This document shows positions 38,666-48,507 of a DNA stretch of 64,000 nt, in pieces; position 1 is the first letter of the stretch; every line of letters begins with the position of its first letter. Made by a program: the position numbers and the translations under genes. The DNA comes from Acinetobacter gyllenbergii CIP 110306 = MTCC 11365. Lineage in GTDB: Bacteria > Pseudomonadota > Gammaproteobacteria > Pseudomonadales > Moraxellaceae. The notes under the pieces are model-generated. The model saw only the letters and a list, made by a program, of their open reading frames with translations. It did not search any database and was not told where the DNA came from. Where the stretch lies: NCBI RefSeq assembly GCF_000413855.1, contig NZ_ATGG01000015.1:21118-85117 (forward strand), read 5' to 3'.

Positions 38666-39790
38666 ATGGCTTCAAGCACACCATCTCAAACACAGTCACA
38701 GAAAATGCCTGATAAAATCAAGTTACTACAACTTGACCCGCAAGCATTAAAAGACTGGATCAAAGCACAGGCTTTAGACTTGGGCTTTGCTGATTGTGTC
38801 ATTGCCAAACCAGATGCTCAAGATCAAATGCCGCGTTTTAAGGAATATTTAGAACGTGGTTATCATGCAGATATGCACTATTTAGAAGAAAACTTGGAAA
38901 AACGCGCTGATCCAACCTTGCTCGTTCCTGGCACAAAAAGCATTATTTGTGTGCGTATGAACTATCTTGTGGCATCACCGAAGCCCCGTTATGTACCATT
39001 TGAACCCAACTCGGCCATTATTGCGCGCTATGCACGTGGTCGTGACTATCATAAAGTCATGCGTGGACGCTTAAAGACTTTAGCGACTCGTATTAAAGAA
39101 AAAGTGGGCGATTTTGAATCACGCCCTTTTGCTGATTCAGCCCCAATCTTTGAAAAATCATTGGCTGAAAGTGCGGGTATGGGGTGGACGGGTAAACACA
39201 CCTTATTGATTCATAAAAAATCAGGTTCTTTTTTCGTTTTAGGTGAACTGTTCACCTCTCTTGATCTGCCCTTTGATCAGCCTGCTAGCGCGCATTGTGG
39301 GTCATGTACAGCCTGTATCGACATTTGCCCCACCCAGGCAATTGTTGAACCTTATATGTTAGATGCCAGAAAGTGTATTGCATACTTAACCATTGAATAT
39401 AAAGGCATCATTCCTGAAGAGTTACGTTCAGGTATCGGCAACCGCATCTTTGGCTGTGATGATTGTCAGTTGATTTGTCCTTGGAATAGCTTTGCTAAAA
39501 AGGCTTCAATTCCAGACTTTGACCCAAGACATAACTTAGATGACATCAGCTTGCTAGAGATTTGGCAATGGGATGAGGCAACGTTCTTAGCCAATACAGA
39601 GGGTAGCCCAATCCGCCGTACAGGCTACCAATCCTTTAAGCGTAATATTGCAATCGGTCTAGGAAATGCTCCATACTCAGCCGAGATCGTAACGCAATTG
39701 CAAGATGCAAAAACGCTGCACGATGAGATCGTCAATGTACATATTGATTGGGCAATTCAACAGCAATTGCAGCAAATAAAAGTACACTGA
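38666..39790 (+). CDS. queG: Epoxyqueuosine reductase
   Basis: 374 residues from the ATG at 38666; a longer frame from 38570 would overlap the divergent nnr start, and an ATG at 38705 is another option. Two 4Fe-4S clusters are shown by CGSCTACIDICPTQAI and CDDCQLICPWN, and the cobalamin/substrate region by AESAGMGWTGKHTLLI. It completes queuosine synthesis in tRNA wobble positions. No clear ribosome site before any start. Confidence 0.92.
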   Translation: MASSTPSQTQSQKMPDKIKLLQLDPQALKDWIKAQALDLGFADCVIAKPDAQDQMPRFKEYLERGYHADMHYLEENLEKRADPTLLVPGTKSIICVRMNYLVASPKPRYVPFEPNSAIIARYARGRDYHKVMRGRLKTLATRIKEKVGDFESRPFADSAPIFEKSLAESAGMGWTGKHTLLIHKKSGSFFVLGELFTSLDLPFDQPASAHCGSCTACIDICPTQAIVEPYMLDARKCIAYLTIEYKGIIPEELRSGIGNRIFGCDDCQLICPWNSFAKKASIPDFDPRHNLDDISLLEIWQWDEATFLANTEGSPIRRTGYQSFKRNIAIGLGNAPYSAEIVTQLQDAKTLHDEIVNVHIDWAIQQQLQQIKVH

Positions 39791-39881
39791 ATAGAAAAAT
39801 GATGTTTTTTGCCCTTTGGCTTTGGCACGATTTCTGTATGATGAATCTCAATGTCTGTAATCAATCATCATGGATATAACA

Positions 39882-40871
39882 ATGACTTTACGTAATGACT
39901 GGACTCGTGATGAAATCCAAGCTTTATATGACCAACCTTTTCTAGACTTAGTATTTGAAGCACAAGGCGTTCACCGTCAGCACTTCCAAGCGAATTCGGT
40001 TCAGGTCAGCACACTACTTTCAATCAAAACAGGTAAATGTCCTGAAGATTGTAAGTATTGTTCACAATCTGCTCGTTACGACTCTAAGTTAGAAGCAGAA
40101 AAGCGTATAGCCGTTGATAAAGTTATTCGTGAAGCACTTGCAGCAAAAGAATCTGGTTCATCACGTTTCTGTATGGGCGCTGCTTGGCGTAACCCGCATG
40201 AACGTGATATGCCTTATGTATTAGAAATGGTGCGTGAAGTAAAAGCACTCGGTCTAGAAACTTGTATGACTTTAGGGATGTTAAACCAATCTCAAGCTGA
40301 ACGTTTAAAAGATGCAGGTTTAGACTATTACAACCATAACCTTGATACATCTCGTGAATACTATTCACATATCATCAGCACTCGTACTTTCGATGACCGT
40401 CTTGATACTTTAGATCATGTTCGCCAAGCGGGCATGAAAGTATGCAGCGGCGGTATTGTGGGATTAGGTGAAAGTCGTAATGACCGCATCGGCTTATTAC
40501 ATGAACTTGCGACTATGCCAGTGCATCCAGAATCAGTACCGATTAACATGCTGGTTCCAATCGAAGGAACACCTTTGGCAAATGTTGAAAAATTAGATGT
40601 GACTGAATGGATTCGCACGATTGCAGTCGCACGTATCATTATGCCTCATAGTTATATTCGTCTTTCAGCCGGTCGCGAGTCTTTAAGTGACTCAGACCAA
40701 GCGCTTGCCTTTATGGCGGGTGCAAATTCACTCTTCTCTGGTGAAAAATTACTTACGACGCCAAATGCAGGTGAAGGTAAGGATCAGGTCTTATTTGCCA
40801 AATTAGGATTGACTGCAGAAAAACCAAAACCGTCGGTTGCAGAACTCTCTGTCGATGCCATGAGTGCATAA
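39882..40871 (+). CDS. bioB: Biotin synthase
   Basis: 329 residues from the ATG at 39882, which has GGA seven bases upstream; an ATG at 39870 adds four residues. Radical-SAM motif [14 protein letters not shown], then [17 protein letters not shown] and [14 protein letters not shown]; the 2Fe-2S ligands and arginine ([12 protein letters not shown]) follow. It inserts sulfur into dethiobiotin. Other bio genes are not adjacent; a terminator follows. Confidence 0.95.
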   Translation: MTLRNDWTRDEIQALYDQPFLDLVFEAQGVHRQHFQANSVQVSTLLSIKTGKCPEDCKYCSQSARYDSKLEAEKRIAVDKVIREALAAKESGSSRFCMGAAWRNPHERDMPYVLEMVREVKALGLETCMTLGMLNQSQAERLKDAGLDYYNHNLDTSREYYSHIISTRTFDDRLDTLDHVRQAGMKVCSGGIVGLGESRNDRIGLLHELATMPVHPESVPINMLVPIEGTPLANVEKLDVTEWIRTIAVARIIMPHSYIRLSAGRESLSDSDQALAFMAGANSLFSGEKLLTTPNAGEGKDQVLFAKLGLTAEKPKPSVAELSVDAMSA

Positions 40872-40872
40872 A

Positions 40873-40908
40873 CAAAAAAAGCCTTGTCATCTGACAAGGC
40901 TTTTTTAG
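40873..40908. terminator. Terminator after bioB, bidirectional
   Basis: AAAAAAGCCTTGTCA and TGACAAGGCTTTTTT pair perfectly around TC. Confidence 0.92.
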
Positions 40909-40914
40909 ATATGA

Positions 40915-41127
40915 TTAAATTGATGTCACCAAAATGCCATACTTGGCATTTAAAAACATTCCAACACGGATGATATCAACCCCTGCTGCATGTGTGACTG
41001 ACAATTCTTGGCTATGTACATCAAAATGAAACGAATCAAAAATGTCTTGATGCTGCATTAACCATAGAATGGTGTCAGTGATACGTTCATCTACCGTATA
41101 GGTTTCTGACTTAAAGTCCTTATCCAT
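40915..41127 (-). CDS. Small hypothetical protein
   Basis: 70 residues, soluble (MDKDFKSETYTVDERITDTI, GVDIIRVGMFLNAKYGILVT). No family recognised. It shares the bioB terminator in the opposite direction. The frame is clean and has an ATG start. Confidence 0.55.
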   Translation of the reverse strand: MDKDFKSETYTVDERITDTILWLMQHQDIFDSFHFDVHSQELSVTHAAGVDIIRVGMFLNAKYGILVTSI

Positions 41128-41192
41128 AGTGCTATGTATATTTTCAACTGATCAGTCCATCATAACGGATCAATGACATTAACGCAGCCTGT

Positions 41193-41231
41193 TAAAAAAA
41201 CACTTAGTAAAGGACATTACTTACTAAGTGC
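41193..41231 (-). terminator. Terminator after the 115-residue gene
   Basis: CACTTAGTAA pairs with TTTACTAAGTG on the minus strand, followed by T7. Confidence 0.82.
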
Positions 41232-41256
41232 ATAAACTCTGAAAATATTTAAATGC

Positions 41257-41604
41257 TTAAGCTGCTTGCGGACTAACGATCACTTGACCTGCTTTTAAGC
41301 TTGCCACAGCCTTGAGATTAAACTCCAAGGTTAATACATGATTGTCTAAATGTACGTGATAAGACTGAATCAATGACTGCTGGCCCTCATCCGTTTCAAG
41401 TACATATTCATCTGCGATATTTAAAATACCTTCTAGATTGGTGGTACTTGAGGCACGATCATGACTGAATAAATCATAGATCGTTTGCAAATTAAAGCTT
41501 GTCTGCTGCTCCGTAGGATGGCTTTTTAAATAACTCTCTAGGAATAAGACAAACTTGTGTGCAAAGAAATAATAGTTCGGTTTGTGGGTATAAAGCATGT
41601 TCAT
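41257..41604 (-). CDS. Hypothetical protein
   Basis: 115 residues, soluble, with an aromatic N-terminal stretch (YTHKPNYYFFAHKFVLFLES) and a beta-rich C-terminal half. No family recognised. It has a promoter-sized gap upstream, GAAAGGAG-like bases before the ATG (AGGAGCTTTCA, spacing about 6) and its own terminator, so expression is likely. Confidence 0.6.
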   Translation of the reverse strand: MNMLYTHKPNYYFFAHKFVLFLESYLKSHPTEQQTSFNLQTIYDLFSHDRASSTTNLEGILNIADEYVLETDEGQQSLIQSYHVHLDNHVLTLEFNLKAVASLKAGQVIVSPQAA

Positions 41605-42095
41605 TGAAAGCTCCTTTACGGTGTTTTTTTCATCTAATCATGACTAAAAAAGTAAGGATTGAACCTTAAAAGATTCTTAAAAGAACGTTGAGCTTTTTGT
41701 TAAGATGGCTAATAAGCGCTCTAAAAACTTGATTATTCATCTAAATTATTTTTTTCTATTTTGTTAAGCAAATCACATAAAAATATAGAATTTGTGTACT
41801 TTTGATCAAAAAACAACCAAAAAGCCTATTTTTTATAAAAGGAAAAAACAATCAGTCTTAAGCAATATTAAACAAACCGACTGGTAAAATAAGTTTTATC
41901 AAAAATAAAAGTTCCTCATATCAATAACTTATTTATGATCGGAAATTTAGATCAAAAACCATAACAAAAGTGTGATGCAGTTTGCAATTTCAATACCTAC
42001 TGATATATATTTCGCACATTACTTGTTCAGCGCAAATATTCAACTGAGAAGTAATTTTAATTCAAACTTTTAGCCGATGTGTTCGAGAAATTATT
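41605..42095. other. AT-rich intergenic region upstream of the fimbrial operon
   Basis: 491 bases without an open frame. It contains the likely fimbrial promoter near its right end (41982-42009) and A/T tracts around 41740-41830 that would bend DNA or bind H-NS-like silencers. No invertible repeat pair was found. Confidence 0.45.
41982..42009 (+). promoter_or_regulatory. Candidate promoter of the fimbrial operon
   Basis: TTGCAA, 16 bases, then TATATA, placed 87 bases before the pilin ATG. Confidence 0.45.
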
Positions 42096-42629
42096 ATGAA
42101 AAAACTTGCTTTGATCGCTGCTCTTTCAGTTGTAGGTATCGCTAACGCTCAAGCTGCTGACGGAACGATTACAATTAATGGTCTAGTAACAGACAAAACT
42201 TGTGACATCGTGACTCCAGCTGGTAAAGACTTTACTGTAACGCTTCCAACTGTTTCTAAACAAACTCTTGCTAATGCAGGTGATGTTGCTGGTCGTACAC
42301 CATTCCAAATTAACTTAGGTAACTGTTCAGAAGGTAAAGTTGCAACTTACTTCGAACCAGGTGCTACTGTTGATTTCAATACTGGCCGTTTACTTAACCA
42401 AAACGCTGGTGGTGCTAAAAACGTTGATGTTCAATTATTAGGTAACAACAACCAAGTAATCCCAGTTCTTGCTGCTGGTAGCAATGGTGCTCAAGCGAAC
42501 TCTCAATGGGTTGACGTTGTAGAAGGCGGTACTGCTGACCTTAACTACTATGCTGAATACTATGCAACTGGTGCTTCTACTGCTGGTGAAGTAAACACTT
42601 CAGTTCAGTACACTATTATTTATCAATAA
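42096..42629 (+). CDS. Major fimbrial subunit (type 1/FimA-like pilin)
   Basis: 177 residues. Signal MKKLALIAALSVVGIANAQA then mature ADGTITINGLVTDKTCDIVT, in which the Cys pairs with that in INLGNCSEGKVA, the classic chaperone-usher pilin disulfide. The C-terminal beta strand (NTSVQYTIIYQ) has the penultimate Tyr that binds the chaperone. A 12-bp perfect hairpin after the gene probably gives high pilin mRNA relative to the rest of the operon. Confidence 0.9.
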   Translation: MKKLALIAALSVVGIANAQAADGTITINGLVTDKTCDIVTPAGKDFTVTLPTVSKQTLANAGDVAGRTPFQINLGNCSEGKVATYFEPGATVDFNTGRLLNQNAGGAKNVDVQLLGNNNQVIPVLAAGSNGAQANSQWVDVVEGGTADLNYYAEYYATGASTAGEVNTSVQYTIIYQ

Positions 42630-42645
42630 TCTATTGATAAACTAT

Positions 42646-42673
42646 GCGAATTTCTAGGTCACTAGAAATTCGC
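42646..42673 (+). promoter_or_regulatory. Perfect 12-bp hairpin between pilin and chaperone genes
   Basis: GCGAATTTCTAG and CTAGAAATTCGC flank GTCA. No T-run follows, so it is more likely an mRNA 3'-end stabiliser or attenuator than a full terminator. Confidence 0.75.
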
Positions 42674-42709
42674 AGTTGTAAACTTCACGCAATCATAGAG
42701 TAAATTTAA

Positions 42710-43444
42710 ATGGCACTGAACGGTTACAATTTTTTGCTTGGTTTAACGATGTCATCGGCATTAATCGCAAGTCAAACACATGCAGAAATTATCTTGCATG
42801 GTACTCGCGTTATTTATCCATCTGATGCTCGTGAAGTAACTTTGCAAGTGAGTAACAATGGTTCTAAACCCTCTTTGGTTCAGGCATGGATTGATGAAGG
42901 TGATGCTAAAAGCACACCCGACCAGTCTAAAGTTCCATTCATGATTACCCCGCCGATTTCGCGTGTAGATCCAACGAAGAGCCAATCTCTTCGTATTACT
43001 GCATTACCCAATGCAGCTCAGTTAGATCAAAAACAAGAAACTGTTTTTTGGCTGAACGTTTTGGATATTCCACCAAGACCAACAGCAAATAGCAAAGACG
43101 CTGCGCCTGATAATTTTTTACAGCTTGCTATCCGTTCACGCATTAAATTTTTCTATCGTCCAGCAAGCATTAAAACTGATGCCAATCTCGCTGGTGAAAA
43201 ATTGCAATGGGTTAAAAGTGGACAAACGCTTATTGTAAAAAATCCAACGCCGTTTCACGTCACCATGACTGCGGTTTATCAACAAAATGCAGGAAAGCCA
43301 GTTGACCTACTGCCTAAAGGTCTAATGCTGTCACCTTTTTCAGAGGACAAAATCCAATTGAAAACAGGTAGTACTGAGAAGTTGAGCTATGTAAGCATCA
43401 ACGATTACGGTGGTCGTATCGAACACCAGATCAAGCTTCAATAA
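42710..43444 (+). CDS. Periplasmic fimbrial chaperone (PapD/FimC family)
   Basis: 244 residues with an N-terminal signal ending SQTHAEI. PapD marks: GTRVIYPSDAREVTLQVSNN, the VQAWIDEGD strand, FMITPPISRVDPTKSQSLRI with the conserved Arg/Lys, and ETVFWLNVLDIPP. It caps pilins in the periplasm by donor-strand complementation. The gap to the pilin holds the hairpin; the usher follows after 63 bases. Confidence 0.93.
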   Translation: MALNGYNFLLGLTMSSALIASQTHAEIILHGTRVIYPSDAREVTLQVSNNGSKPSLVQAWIDEGDAKSTPDQSKVPFMITPPISRVDPTKSQSLRITALPNAAQLDQKQETVFWLNVLDIPPRPTANSKDAAPDNFLQLAIRSRIKFFYRPASIKTDANLAGEKLQWVKSGQTLIVKNPTPFHVTMTAVYQQNAGKPVDLLPKGLMLSPFSEDKIQLKTGSTEKLSYVSINDYGGRIEHQIKLQ

Positions 43445-43507
43445 CAAACAACTTTATTTCAAATCAATAAATGATTTTGTACCTATCATTGAATAGGCGA
43501 ACGGATT

Positions 43508-46081
43508 ATGTCAAAGAAAAATGCAACAGCTAAATTCTTGAAGCGTCGTATATGTTATTACCTTACTTCTGGGGTGATCACAGTGACGATGCCTATGGCT
43601 GTTTATGCAGTAGAACAGACAGCAGAACAAGCCCCACCAATGGAAGCAGAATTTGACTCTGTTTTCTTAATCGGTGATGCACAAAAAGTAGATATTTCTC
43701 GTTTTAAATATGGCAACCCTGTTTTACCAGGTGAATATAACGTTGACGTTTATATCAATGGGAACTGGTTTGGTAAAAGAAGAATGATGTTCCGTTCGGC
43801 GGAACAAAATAAAAATGCCTTCACCTGCTTCACCTCAAGCTCATTACTTGAATACGGCGTAAAACAAGACGTTCTTGTGAACCGTACCGAGTCAAATGCG
43901 CCAAATGCATGTTACAAAATCGAAGAGTGGATCGAAAACGCTTATTATGATTTCGATACTTCACGTTTGCGTGTTGATATTTCGATTCCACAAATTGCAT
44001 TGCAAAAAAATGCACAAGGCTATGTTGACCCAAGTATCTGGGATCGCGGTGTTAATGCTGGATTCTTATCTTATAGCGGTAGTGCCTATAAAACCTTTAA
44101 CCGCTTAAATGAAAACAAAGAAACAACCAATGCCTTTATGGCAATCACAGCAGGTGCAAACATTGCGGGTTGGCAACTTCGTCATAACGGCCAATGGCAA
44201 TGGCAAGATGGCGCGCAAAGCGAACTCGATTCAAACAACAACAAAAAATCGAACTACGAGTCGACAAGCACCTATTTACAACGTGCTTTCCCGCAGTATC
44301 GTGGGGTCTTGACCTTAGGTGATAGTTTTACCAATGGTGAATTATTTGACTCATTTGGCTACCGTGGTTTGGATTTTTCTAGCGATGACCGCATGCTACC
44401 AAATAGTATGCTGGGTTACGCACCGCGTATTCGTGGTAATGCCAAAACCAACGCTAAAGTTGAGGTTCGCCAACAAGGTCAGTTAATTTATCAAACCACG
44501 GTAGCGCCGGGTAGTTTTGAAATTAATGACCTCTACCCTACGGGTTTTGGTGGTGAGCTTGAAGTTTCGATTATTGAATCAAATGGCGAAATTCAAAAAC
44601 TTGCTGTTCCTTATGCTTCGGTAGTACAAATGCTACGTCCTGGACTGAGCCGTTACTCAGTTACAGCCGGTGAATTCCGTGACCGCGATATTGATCTAAC
44701 GCCTTGGGTAACACAGGGTAAATATCAACGTGGTCTGAATAACTATTTGACTGGTTATACAGGCTTTCAATTAGCAGAAGACTATAGTGCTTTACTATTA
44801 GGTGCGGCAGTTGCAACGCCTATTGGCGCAGTGTCTTTTGATATTACCCAATCCAATACTGATTTTGACAAGCAAGGGTCGCAATCAGGACAAAGTTTCC
44901 GTCTCAGTTATAGCAAACTTATTTCGCCGACCAATACCAACTTAACCTTGGCAGCGTATCGCTATTCGACAGAGAATTATTATAAGTTGCGTGATGCCCT
45001 GCTCATTCGTGACCTTGAAGATAAAGGTGTAAATACCTTTGCCGTCGGTAAGCAGCGTAGTGAATTCCAAATTACACTAAACCAAGGCTTACCTGAGGGT
45101 TGGGGTAATATTTACATGGTTGGTTCTTGGAATGATTACTGGAACCGTAACGAAACCAGTCGTCAATACCAAGTCGGTTATAGTAATAACTATCAAGGTT
45201 TAACCTATGGCCTTTCTGCGACTAATCGTCAGATCGAATATGGATCAAACAACCAGACTCGCGATACTGAATATTTGATGACGCTCTCTTTCCCAATTAA
45301 TTTCAGAAAGAGTTCTGCCAATATTAATGCAACTGCTTCTCAAGACAGTCGTACTGTCGGTATGAGTGGTATGGTCGGTGATCGTTTCAACTACGGTGCA
45401 TCGGTATCTCATCAAGATAGACAGAATCCAAGCTTCAACGTTAACAGCCGTTATCGTACTAACTTTGCAACTGTGGGCGGCTCTTATAGCGTTGCCGATT
45501 CATATCAGCAAGCGATGCTCAGTGTCAGCGGTAGTATTGTTGCACATGATAAAGGCATCTTGTTTGGTCCTGAACAAGGTCAAACCATGGTACTGGTCTA
45601 TGCGCCAGATGCTGCTGGTGCCAAAGTTAACAATACTGTTGGGCTCAGTGTAAATAAATCTGGTTATGCTGTGATCCCTTATGTAACACCATACCGTTTA
45701 AATGACATCACACTTGACCCACAAGAAATGTCGACCAATGTTGAATTGGAAGAAACCAGCCAACGTATTGCTCCTTTTGCTGGTGCGATTGCTAAAGTTG
45801 ATTTCTCAACCAAGAAAGGCTATGCCATTTACATCAACACCAAAACAGCCGCAGGTGGAAGCTTACCATTCGCTGCACAAGTATTTAATACTAAAGATGA
45901 ATCAGTTGGTATTGTTGCGCAAGGCAGTATGGTGTATTTACGTACACAAGAGCCAAAAGGTGATTTGTATGTAAAATGGGGTGAAGAAGCCAATGAACAG
46001 TGCCACTTCAGTTATGATGTTACAGCACAAATTTCTAACGATCAGCAAAGCATGATCATGACTGAGGCCGTATGCAAATGA
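43508..46081 (+). CDS. Outer-membrane fimbrial usher (FimD/PapC family)
   Basis: 857 residues, normal usher length. Signal region to about residue 32; N-terminal chaperone-binding domain (FDSVFLIGDAQKVDISRFKY); pore with plug; SFTNGELFDSFGYRGLDFSS and LGYAPRIRGNAKTNAKVEVR are family blocks; C-terminal Cys pair (NEQCHFSYDV ... MTEAVCK). It threads and secretes subunits. The stop overlaps the adhesin start (ATGA). Confidence 0.95.
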   Translation: MSKKNATAKFLKRRICYYLTSGVITVTMPMAVYAVEQTAEQAPPMEAEFDSVFLIGDAQKVDISRFKYGNPVLPGEYNVDVYINGNWFGKRRMMFRSAEQNKNAFTCFTSSSLLEYGVKQDVLVNRTESNAPNACYKIEEWIENAYYDFDTSRLRVDISIPQIALQKNAQGYVDPSIWDRGVNAGFLSYSGSAYKTFNRLNENKETTNAFMAITAGANIAGWQLRHNGQWQWQDGAQSELDSNNNKKSNYESTSTYLQRAFPQYRGVLTLGDSFTNGELFDSFGYRGLDFSSDDRMLPNSMLGYAPRIRGNAKTNAKVEVRQQGQLIYQTTVAPGSFEINDLYPTGFGGELEVSIIESNGEIQKLAVPYASVVQMLRPGLSRYSVTAGEFRDRDIDLTPWVTQGKYQRGLNNYLTGYTGFQLAEDYSALLLGAAVATPIGAVSFDITQSNTDFDKQGSQSGQSFRLSYSKLISPTNTNLTLAAYRYSTENYYKLRDALLIRDLEDKGVNTFAVGKQRSEFQITLNQGLPEGWGNIYMVGSWNDYWNRNETSRQYQVGYSNNYQGLTYGLSATNRQIEYGSNNQTRDTEYLMTLSFPINFRKSSANINATASQDSRTVGMSGMVGDRFNYGASVSHQDRQNPSFNVNSRYRTNFATVGGSYSVADSYQQAMLSVSGSIVAHDKGILFGPEQGQTMVLVYAPDAAGAKVNNTVGLSVNKSGYAVIPYVTPYRLNDITLDPQEMSTNVELEETSQRIAPFAGAIAKVDFSTKKGYAIYINTKTAAGGSLPFAAQVFNTKDESVGIVAQGSMVYLRTQEPKGDLYVKWGEEANEQCHFSYDVTAQISNDQQSMIMTEAVCK

Positions 46082-47091
46082 AAAAATTACTTTTAAGCAG
46101 TGCTTTAATTGCGGCAGGCTTTGGTGTTAATACAGCAGCTCAAGCAGCTTGTTCAACGAGCTCAGGCTTCACCACTATTGATGTCTCTATGCAAGTTGGA
46201 CGTGTCGTGGTTCGACCAAGTGACCCTGTTGGTAAAGTCTTGGTTAAATCTCTTTTCGAGATTCGGCCCAACAAAGACACAACTTATAGTTGTAATCGTA
46301 GTGATATGATGGTCGCACGATTATTACAAAACTATGCAATTAGCCCACTTGGCGATAATATCTATTCAACCAACATCCCTGGAATTGGAATTCGTCTATA
46401 CCGAGAAGCATTTAATGCAACAAATTTCTCTGGATATTACCCTTACACTCGACCAGTACCAAGTACTAGCATTAAGCTGGCCGAAGGCTATTTTGTTGTT
46501 GAGATTGTGAAAACAGCAGAAAATACAGGCTCAGGAACATTAGTTCCGGGTGTTTATAGTACCTACTATGCTGGAAACAGAAGCGATCGCCCCTTCTTAA
46601 CCAGTACCGTTTACGGTAACGCGATTACGATTGCTTCTTCGTCATGTGAATGGAGAGGTGATATTAATAAAGCAGTACAGCTTCCAACAGTGATGAAGTC
46701 AGGCTTTAAAGGTGTTGGTTCAACTCAGGGCGAACAATCTTTTGAACTCAATATTCTTTGTAATGGTGGCGAAAATCCAACAGGCTATGAAGAAAAAAAC
46801 CTCATCAGTCTAACCTTTGACTATCAACAAGAAGGTAATAACACTCAAGTCTTAAAGAATCTTGAACCCAATTCGACTAAAGCAAATGGTGTTGGTGTAC
46901 AGCTTGTATGGAATTACCAAAATAAAAATCAAGTGATTGGTCTAGGTAATAAGTTAGAACTAGGAACTGTGAAATCAAATCAAACAGTTCAATATAATGT
47001 TCCACTCACTGCTCGCTATTATCAAACCGCAACCAATGTCACTGCGGGTAAAGTCCGCGCAATGGCAACCGTAACAATCCAATACGATTAA
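46072..47091 (+). CDS. Two-domain fimbrial tip adhesin
   Basis: 339 residues from the ATG at 46072; the ATG at 46078 is overlapped by the usher stop and is equally possible. Signal MKKLLLSSALIAAGFGVNTA then a Cys-containing N-terminal lectin-like domain (about 25-190), and a C-terminal pilin domain (SSSCEWRGDINKAVQLPTVM, FELNILCNGG, ATVTIQYD) with the conserved Cys pair and the terminal donor-strand motif. Receptor unknown. Confidence 0.85.
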   Translation: MQMKKLLLSSALIAAGFGVNTAAQAACSTSSGFTTIDVSMQVGRVVVRPSDPVGKVLVKSLFEIRPNKDTTYSCNRSDMMVARLLQNYAISPLGDNIYSTNIPGIGIRLYREAFNATNFSGYYPYTRPVPSTSIKLAEGYFVVEIVKTAENTGSGTLVPGVYSTYYAGNRSDRPFLTSTVYGNAITIASSSCEWRGDINKAVQLPTVMKSGFKGVGSTQGEQSFELNILCNGGENPTGYEEKNLISLTFDYQQEGNNTQVLKNLEPNSTKANGVGVQLVWNYQNKNQVIGLGNKLELGTVKSNQTVQYNVPLTARYYQTATNVTAGKVRAMATVTIQYD

Positions 47092-47100
47092 ACTTTTTAT

Positions 47101-47133
47101 AAGACCTCTTCCCAAACGAGAGGTCTTTTTTTT
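47101..47133 (+). terminator. Terminator of the fimbrial operon
   Basis: AAGACCTCT and AGAGGTCTT pair around TCCCAAACG, followed by T8. Confidence 0.92.
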
Positions 47134-47249
47134 ATAAAATTCAAAACAGAATATCTCTAAGTAATTATTTTTTAAAATTTATTTATTAAAAAGACGCCTT
47201 TCTTAATTTCGATAATAAACCGCAAACAACACAACAGAGGAACAATCAA

Positions 47250-48149
47250 ATGAAAAAACTGAGTATATTTGCACTTAGCCTAGCCTTGCTCGGCTGTGGT
47301 GACAATCAGAATAGTTCACAAAATAATGCCAATAGTCAATCAACAACTACCACATCCAGCAACTTTAGCTTACGTAGTTCTAGCCAAGCACAAACATGCC
47401 AATATAACTTCGATGCAACACAGCAAGATTATGATATTTGGAACCTACAAAACCCCGGATATATGCCAATTACACAATTTCCTAAAATCGATGGTCAAAG
47501 GTTTGGTTTCATCGTTAGCTCTACATCTATAGATGAAGATGCATACGTTAACTATGTCGCAACGAGTAAAGCCCAGCTTAACTCAACCAATAACAATGGT
47601 GATTTTCCCATCCCTACAACAGGAATTATTGCATTTGAAATGCAACTAAAAATTCCAACACCACCACCTACAGGTGATTCTACTTATATGTCCTCATTTT
47701 TGCTTACAGGAGTCACAAATAATGGCTATGCAATTCGCTCAGACTTCGGCTTTCAGTCAGGGACATATGATCCAGATTTTGGGGAAAACCCACCTGATTT
47801 AACTTACTCTTTAAGATATCAACTTAGTGATGGTACTGGACCTACGACAGTTGAGCATTACCAGAATACGAAAGTGACCAGTAATACAAATAATTATCAA
47901 CGTTTAGGTATCTATATCAACCAGTTAACAAAACAGGTAGGATTTATCTTTAATGGCGTTGATCAAGGCTATCAAGCCAACCTACCAGCAGCACTTGAAA
48001 ATCTTAGTTTTAACATCTCTAGCAGTCCTTGGATATATTCGAACTATTTAGATGGACAAGAACTATCATCTGAGCTGATCACTGACCGCAACGCTCTGCA
48101 ATTCAGCTACCCTCAAGGCACAACAGACATCTGTGGTAATGTCATTTAA
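47250..48149 (+). CDS. Lipoprotein of unknown function beside the fimbrial operon
   Basis: 299 residues. MKKLSIFALSLALLGCGDN has the lipobox LLGC, followed by a Ser/Asn/Thr-rich linker of about 30 residues (NSSQNNANSQSTTTTSSNFS) and a beta-rich domain with a laminin-G/lectin-like feel (LRYQLSDGTGPTTVEHYQNT, IYINQLTKQVGFIFNGVDQG), ending at a Cys (TDICGNVI) that may bond to Cys in AQTCQYNF. Own ribosome site (AGAGGA) and terminator. A cell-surface glycan-binding role is possible, not shown. Confidence 0.6.
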   Translation: MKKLSIFALSLALLGCGDNQNSSQNNANSQSTTTTSSNFSLRSSSQAQTCQYNFDATQQDYDIWNLQNPGYMPITQFPKIDGQRFGFIVSSTSIDEDAYVNYVATSKAQLNSTNNNGDFPIPTTGIIAFEMQLKIPTPPPTGDSTYMSSFLLTGVTNNGYAIRSDFGFQSGTYDPDFGENPPDLTYSLRYQLSDGTGPTTVEHYQNTKVTSNTNNYQRLGIYINQLTKQVGFIFNGVDQGYQANLPAALENLSFNISSSPWIYSNYLDGQELSSELITDRNALQFSYPQGTTDICGNVI

Positions 48150-48167
48150 CCTGTATTGTATAAAGTC

Positions 48168-48197
48168 AAAAGCCTAATCACACGATTAGGCTTTCTT
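48168..48197 (+). terminator. Terminator after the lipoprotein gene
   Basis: AAGCCTAATC and GATTAGGCTT pair around ACAC, T-rich tail. Confidence 0.85.
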
Positions 48198-48507
48198 ATC
48201 TAAAAAATAGAAATCGAATAATTTCCAATTGTAATTTTAGACCTAAGTTCCGTATTTGAATTTTAAAATAGAAGATAGCAAGTAGATAATACATACCAAA
48301 CCAGTCAGTTTTTTAATTTCTCATTAAAATAAAAATATGTGATGCAATTAACAAATTTAAATAAATATATTAATTATCAATTTTAAAATAAAACCATAAA
48401 TGCATCACACTTTAAATAACTATTTTAATAATATTTAATTTTAATATTGCCTTAATAATAAAACTCATGTTAATTAATACTTAATACATTTATAAAAGGC
48501 AATAATC
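48198..48507. other. Very AT-rich intergenic region
   Basis: 310 bases, dominated by A/T with long runs of TTTTAA-type sequence; no open frame. It must hold the promoter of the 97-residue pilin-like gene. Confidence 0.4.

Noticed and set aside
45366..45974. Plus-strand frames inside the usher gene
   Set aside because: Alternative frames within the long usher gene with no starts or ribosome sites of their own.
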